Below are positions 7,717 to 11,171 of a DNA stretch of 11,171 nucleotides, one piece after another. The notes beneath the pieces were generated by a model. That model was not told the origin of the DNA and searched no databases. It worked only from the letters and a program-made list of their open reading frames with translations. Source of the stretch: Bacteroidales bacterium. GTDB taxonomy: Bacteria > Bacteroidota > Bacteroidia > Bacteroidales > UBA932. Numbering within the stretch: position 1 is the stretch's first letter; every line of letters begins with the position of its first letter. The translations under genes were made by a program, and so were the position numbers. The DNA lies in the NCBI GenBank assembly GCA_016283985.1, contig JAEENZ010000255.1:1-11171 (forward strand). The letters run 5' to 3'.

Positions 7717-9105
7717 TTATCTAATTGAAAATGCGGTTTCTTTGATGATTTCAGATACGGTAGGATGGGGGAAAACCACCTCTTTGAGCTGCTCGAGGGT
7801 CATCTCCTGCTCGATTGCGATGCATGCTGCATTGATGATCTCGGAGCAGGGGTTGCCCAGCATGTGGACTCCCAGAACCTCGTGGTACTTCGCGCCCACT
7901 ATGATCTTGCAGATGCCCTCGCCGCGCTCGTTCTCGGCTACAAAGCGACCGGAATAGGCCATGGGGAGCTTGACGACCTTGTAGTCTATGCCCTGCTTCT
8001 TGGCTTCCTCCTCGGTGATGCCTGCGCCTGCGACCTCAGGGTTGGTGTAGACAACGCCGGGGATGGCGTTGTAGCGCATATGGTCTTTCTTGCCGAGTAT
8101 ATTGTTCACGGCAACCTCGCCTTCGCGGGAAGCAGTGTGTGCGAGCATCGAGAATCCGGTCACGTCGCCCGCGGCGTAGACGCCAGGAACGTTCGTGCGC
8201 ATGTGCTCGTCCACCTTGATGCCGTAAGGACGGCCTGCGGGGTTGAGGGCGAGCTCCACGCCGAGATTCTCGAGACCGAAGCCCTGGAGATTGGCCCTGC
8301 GGCCGACGGAAACGAGGATCTTGTCCCCGCTGACGCGCTGTACCTTGCCTTCGGGATCTTCATACACGACCGTGTTGCCTTCGATTCCGGTGACCTTGCA
8401 CTTGAGGCAGAAGACGATGCCGCGCTTTTCGTACTGCTTCTGGAGCATGGAACTGATTTCGTCGTCCAGGGGGCCGAGGATCTTGGGAAGCATCTCCACC
8501 ACGGTGACCTTGGTGCCGAGGGTGCTGTAGAATGCGGCGAATTCCATTCCGATTACGCCGCCGCCGATGACTACCAGCTCCTTGGGCTGCTGCTCGAGAG
8601 CGAGGATCTCGCGGTTGGTGACGATCACGTCGCCCGCTTCCTTCAGGCCCGGGAACGGAGGAACCGCCGCTTCGGAACCTGTGCAGATGAGCAGGTTCTT
8701 GGCGGTGTAGGATTCCTCTCCGGCCTTCAGGGTGATGCCTTCCTTGCCTCGCCCTTCTATGAAGGCTTCCTGCTCGACCACGGTCACCTTGTAGGCCTTC
8801 ATGGCGGCCTTCACGCCTGCGACGAGTTTCTTGACGACCTTGTTCTTGCGGGCCACGATCTCCTCATACTTGAAGGTGGGATTCTCGGTGTAAACCCCGT
8901 AGTGGTCGCCGTCTTTTGCATAATTGTAAACCTTTGCGCTGTAGAGCAGGGTCTTGGTGGGGATGCATCCTTCGTTGAGGCACACTCCGCCGAGGCTCTT
9001 GCGCTCGAACAGTACTACATTCAGACCTTCGGCTCCAGCCCTTTCCGCGGCAACGTATCCGCCCGGGCCTCCGCCGATAATCGCTAAATCAAAAATCTGT
9101 TCCAT
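7717..9105 (-). CDS. lpdA: Dihydrolipoyl dehydrogenase (E3)
   Basis: This FAD-dependent disulfide oxidoreductase re-oxidises the dihydrolipoyl arm of E2 and makes NADH. Using the ATG at 9105 it has 462 residues, normal for the family. Visible are the FAD-binding GGGPGG (11-16), the redox disulfide Cys42/Cys47 in GGVCLNEGCIPTK, the NAD-binding GGGVIG, the second FAD motif ending in AAGDV, and the C-terminal active-site HPTVSE. The start at 9105 is preferred because it puts the FAD motif right at the N-terminus as usual and leaves 16 nt after the E2 stop. An in-frame ATG at 9132 would add nine residues and overlap E2. The position between E2 and E1 shows it is the dedicated E3 of this complex. 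Confidence 0.95.
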   Translation of the reverse strand: MEQIFDLAIIGGGPGGYVAAERAGAEGLNVVLFERKSLGGVCLNEGCIPTKTLLYSAKVYNYAKDGDHYGVYTENPTFKYEEIVARKNKVVKKLVAGVKAAMKAYKVTVVEQEAFIEGRGKEGITLKAGEESYTAKNLLICTGSEAAVPPFPGLKEAGDVIVTNREILALEQQPKELVVIGGGVIGMEFAAFYSTLGTKVTVVEMLPKILGPLDDEISSMLQKQYEKRGIVFCLKCKVTGIEGNTVVYEDPEGKVQRVSGDKILVSVGRRANLQGFGLENLGVELALNPAGRPYGIKVDEHMRTNVPGVYAAGDVTGFSMLAHTASREGEVAVNNILGKKDHMRYNAIPGVVYTNPEVAGAGITEEEAKKQGIDYKVVKLPMAYSGRFVAENERGEGICKIIVGAKYHEVLGVHMLGNPCSEIINAACIAIEQEMTLEQLKEVVFPHPTVSEIIKETAFSIR

Positions 9106-9121
9106 TATAATAGTTTTGTTT

Positions 9122-10534
9122 TTAGAATTCAACTTCCAGCGTCTCTATCTGAGTCGCGACTTCTTTCAGGAACTTCGTGGCCTCGCCGCCGTCGATTGCA
9201 CGGTGGTCGTAGGTGAGGCTCAGGCCGAGGTACGGCACGAACTCATACTGCCCTTCGGCATTCAGTTTCGGGCGGGGGACCAGGGTGCCTACGCCAAGGA
9301 TGGCGCTCTGCGGCACGTTGATGATGGGGGTGAACCATTCAACCCCATATCCTCCCAGGTTGGAAACCGTGAAGCTGCCGGCCTCTGCCGCGAGCAGGTC
9401 GGGATTGAACGAGCCCTTCTTGCAGGCGTCGGCGGCTTTCTTGAGTTCCTTGCTGAGGGAGATTATGTCGAGGGTGTCAGCGCCCTTGATGACGGGAACC
9501 ATCAGGCCGCGCTCCGTATCGACGGCGCAACCAAGGTTGACGGCCTTGAAGAGACGCATGGCATCCCCGAGGCAGTGGGAATTGACGTTCGGGAACTTCT
9601 GCAGGGCCTTGACTACCGCGAAGCAGACGAAATCGTTGATGGTGATGTTGGCGTCGATCTTGCCTTCTTCGAGGGCTTTCTTGGCCTTCTTGCGGAGGGC
9701 CTGGATCTTGCGGGCGTCCGCTCCGAGCATGTGGGTGAGCTGTGCGGAGTTCTGCAGGGAATTGTACATGCTCTTTGCGATAAGCTTGCGCATGTTGCTC
9801 ATCTTCACGGTCTCGAATTCGGTTCCTTCGCCGGGGATGTCGGTGTGGTTGGGTTTCCAGGTCTTGAGGTCTCCGCCCTTGACGGTGCCCGCGAGGCCGC
9901 TGCCTTCTCCGGCAACCATTCCGCCTTCAGCCATCTTCGCCTTTGCAAGGCCTGTGAGGGGCACTGCGGCTGCGATTACGTCGCGCTCGATGATGCGTCC
10001 ACCGGGGCCGCTTCCCGCCACCGCGTCAAGGTTGACGCCCTTTTCTTCCGCTGCTCTTCTTGCCCTAGGAGATGCTGGGGCGGGTTCATTGCGACCCTCA
10101 GGGCGCACGGCGGAGGCCGGGACGGAGCCGTCAGGCGATGTCGGTAGGCCGGGAGCCGCGGGGGTGTTTGAGGGGGCAGCGCCCCCTGTGGAGAGAGGGA
10201 GGGGCCCAGCTTGGCTGGGAGGGGCCACGGAGTGGTCGGCTTGAGAAGCGGATACCGCACCCGCGGCGTTGGGAGCAAATTCGGCGAAGGACTCGCCGGG
10301 CTGCCCGATCACCATAACATTGGAAAGGACGGGAATCTCGTCGCCGTCCTTGTAAAAAATGGCGAGGACAGTGCCCTCTACCTGGGATTCTTCTTCGAAG
10401 GTGGCTTTGTCGGTTTCGTACCCGAAGAGGATATCACCTACTTTAACGGAATCACCGACCTTTTTCTTGAATTCGGAGACTATGCAGCTCTCCACGGACT
10501 GGCCCTGTTTGGGCATTATCACGACTTGTGCCAT
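9122..10534 (-). CDS. Dihydrolipoyl acyltransferase (E2) of a 2-oxo acid dehydrogenase complex
   Basis: This 470-residue protein forms the core of the complex and transfers the acyl group from lipoyl-lysine to CoA. In order, it has one lipoyl domain (1-80) with the lipoylated Lys43 in ETDKATFE; an Ala/Pro-rich linker (about 90-153); the E1/E3-binding domain (about 154-188, SPRARRAAEEKG then GSGPGGRI); a second linker; and the catalytic domain (about 235-470) with the active-site DHRAIDGG (443-450, His444). Gene order E2-E3-E1 is unusual, since E1 commonly comes first. It is the first gene of the operon and lies 33 nt downstream of a good Bacteroidota promoter. The first linker DNA holds five small hairpins and two pairs of direct repeats, as if repeat-derived. 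Substrate specificity is not visible. Confidence 0.93.
   Translation of the reverse strand: MAQVVIMPKQGQSVESCIVSEFKKKVGDSVKVGDILFGYETDKATFEEESQVEGTVLAIFYKDGDEIPVLSNVMVIGQPGESFAEFAPNAAGAVSASQADHSVAPPSQAGPLPLSTGGAAPSNTPAAPGLPTSPDGSVPASAVRPEGRNEPAPASPRARRAAEEKGVNLDAVAGSGPGGRIIERDVIAAAVPLTGLAKAKMAEGGMVAGEGSGLAGTVKGGDLKTWKPNHTDIPGEGTEFETVKMSNMRKLIAKSMYNSLQNSAQLTHMLGADARKIQALRKKAKKALEEGKIDANITINDFVCFAVVKALQKFPNVNSHCLGDAMRLFKAVNLGCAVDTERGLMVPVIKGADTLDIISLSKELKKAADACKKGSFNPDLLAAEAGSFTVSNLGGYGVEWFTPIINVPQSAILGVGTLVPRPKLNAEGQYEFVPYLGLSLTYDHRAIDGGEATKFLKEVATQIETLEVEF
10091..10235. repeat. Hairpin cluster within the E2 linker coding region
   Basis: Five short inverted repeats follow each other within 145 bp: 10091-10106 (GCGACCCT/AGGGCGC, one bulge), 10121-10132 (GACGG/CCGTC), 10171-10187 (AGGGGGC/GCCCCCT), 10205-10219 (CCCAGC/GCTGGG) and 10225-10235 (CCAC/GTGG). 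There are also direct repeats GGGAGGGGCC (10197 and 10217) and AGGCCGGGA (10114 and 10146). The segment encodes residues 100-148, the flexible linker. It may be one or two inserted palindromic repeats. A GC-rich Ala/Pro linker forming hairpins by chance is the alternative. Confidence 0.5.
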
Positions 10535-10566
10535 TATTTGGTTTTAGTAAATACTCTTTTAGACAA

Positions 10567-10598
10567 CAAATTTACTTAGAATCCTGATGAACTGCAAA
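10567..10598 (-). promoter_or_regulatory. Promoter of the E2-E3-E1 operon (Bacteroidota type)
   Basis: On the minus strand TTTG (10598-10595), a 20-nt spacer and TAAATTTG (10574-10567) match the Bacteroidota -33/-7 consensus TTTG and TAnnTTTG with the expected spacing. It would give a leader of roughly 25 nt before the E2 start at 10534. No other minus-strand promoter of this quality was seen before the first gene. Confidence 0.75.
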
Positions 10599-10636
10599 TT
10601 TTGACCAGGTATAGAAGTTTGATTTTTGGCAATTGG

Positions 10637-10666
10637 ATTGTGAATTTTGAGAATTTGCTAAATTTG
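10637..10666 (+). promoter_or_regulatory. Promoter of gmk (Bacteroidota type)
   Basis: TAAATTTG at 10659-10666 is a full match to the -7 consensus. The -33 box is weaker, ATTG at 10637-10640, with an 18-nt spacer. The leader would be short, about 10 nt, before the ATG at 10684. It is back to back with the operon promoter in the same 149-nt spacer. Confidence 0.55.
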
Positions 10667-10683
10667 TGGAAACAATTCAGGCG

Positions 10684-11171
10684 ATGAGCAATAAAGTTGT
10701 CATTTTTTCCGCCCCTTCCGGTTCGGGCAAAAGTACCATCGTACAGCATATCCTGGGGCTTCATCCCGAGATGGAATTCTCTGTTTCCGCAACGTCCAGG
10801 GCGCCCCGCGGCACCGAGAGGGACGGCGTGGAATATTACTTCCTTACTGCAGAGGAATTCCGCCGCAGGATAGAGGCCGACGCATTCGTCGAATTTGAGC
10901 AGGTCTATACCGATCGTTACTATGGAACTTTGAAAAGTGAGGTGGAGCGTATCTGGTCCGAGGGGCACGTGATCATCTTCGACGTGGACGTAAAAGGTGG
11001 CGTGAACCTGAAGAAGTATTTCGGCGATGCCGCGCTTTCGGTGTTCATCAAAGCTCCTTCAGTGGAGGTGCTGAGGCAGCGGCTTCTCGCCCGCAAAACC
11101 GATTCGCTCGAGGCGATCGAAGAGCGTGTAGCGAAGGCTGAGGAAGAGATGACATACGAAGATAAGTTCGA
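10684..11171 (+). CDS. gmk: Guanylate kinase, 3' end outside window
   Basis: This partial gene shows 162 codons of the roughly 190-200 normal for the family. Guanylate kinase phosphorylates GMP to GDP with ATP in the cytosol and is essential for guanine nucleotide supply. Visible are the P-loop SAPSGSGKST (residues 9-18), the GMP-binding TSRAPRGTERDGVEYYF segment, YYGT, the Walker-B-like IIFDVDVKGG and the lid region Arg residues in LLARKTDS. The ATG at 10684 puts the P-loop at the normal distance from the N-terminus; an in-frame GTG at 10666 overlaps the promoter box and is less likely. It is divergent from the dehydrogenase operon and is a housekeeping gene probably unrelated to it. Confidence 0.95.
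   Translation, partial: MSNKVVIFSAPSGSGKSTIVQHILGLHPEMEFSVSATSRAPRGTERDGVEYYFLTAEEFRRRIEADAFVEFEQVYTDRYYGTLKSEVERIWSEGHVIIFDVDVKGGVNLKKYFGDAALSVFIKAPSVEVLRQRLLARKTDSLEAIEERVAKAEEEMTYEDKF

Noticed and set aside
9105..9132. Upstream E3 start at 9132
   Set aside because: It would overlap the E2 stop and add nine residues before the normally N-terminal FAD-binding motif.
7765..10147. Long plus-strand open frames opposite E3 and E2
   Set aside because: Both lie antisense to clearly identified enzymes, and neither shows a family motif or a promoter.
10576..10968. Minus-strand open frame overlapping gmk and the promoter spacer
   Set aside because: It overlaps the conserved guanylate kinase P-loop coding region and the operon promoter; there is no protein similarity.

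Overview
The window looks like chromosomal DNA of a Bacteroidota bacterium (probably Bacteroidales) with fairly high GC. The main reasons are three. The two divergent promoters carry the Bacteroidota-type -7 box TAAATTTG, one of them with a matching TTTG -33 box. Most starts are preceded by A/T-rich sequence and not by a Shine-Dalgarno site. The 2-oxo acid dehydrogenase E1 is a single fused alpha/beta chain. The species cannot be named from the sequence.

Layout: positions 1 to 10534 are one tightly packed run of seven genes, all on the minus strand and so transcribed from right to left. In transcription order they are: E2 dihydrolipoyl acyltransferase (9122-10534), E3 dihydrolipoyl dehydrogenase (7717-9105), fused E1 alpha/beta (5231-7711), a PHP-domain protein (4120-5229), a bifunctional class II aldolase/short-chain dehydrogenase (1980-4013), a SorE/YggP-type zinc sugar-phosphate dehydrogenase (684-1952) and a second class II aldolase (1-687) that runs off the left edge. 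Gaps are 1 to 27 nt or short overlaps, except for a 106-nt gap before the aldolase/dehydrogenase gene. A 149-nt divergent spacer separates this run from guanylate kinase (gmk, plus strand, cut by the right edge).

How the genes may work together (inference): the last three genes resemble enzymes of deoxysugar or ketose phosphate breakdown, which combine reduction or oxidation of a sugar phosphate with aldol cleavage to a triose phosphate plus a short aldehyde. The first three genes form a complete lipoate-dependent 2-oxo acid (or acetoin-type) dehydrogenase complex that makes an acyl-CoA. Their joint operon suggests one catabolic route from a sugar to an acyl-CoA. The substrate cannot be read from the sequence, and no transporter, kinase or regulator is visible.

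The most unusual signal is in the DNA itself. Three separate palindrome-rich segments sit inside or at the edge of the operon genes. One is a 124-bp element with terminal inverted repeats, read in frame inside the aldolase/dehydrogenase gene. One is a cluster of hairpins encoding the E2 inter-domain linker. One is a pair of 35-bp inverted copies that supplies the stop codon and last residues of the PHP gene. They recall protein-coding palindromic elements such as those of Rickettsia, and REP/BIME elements.
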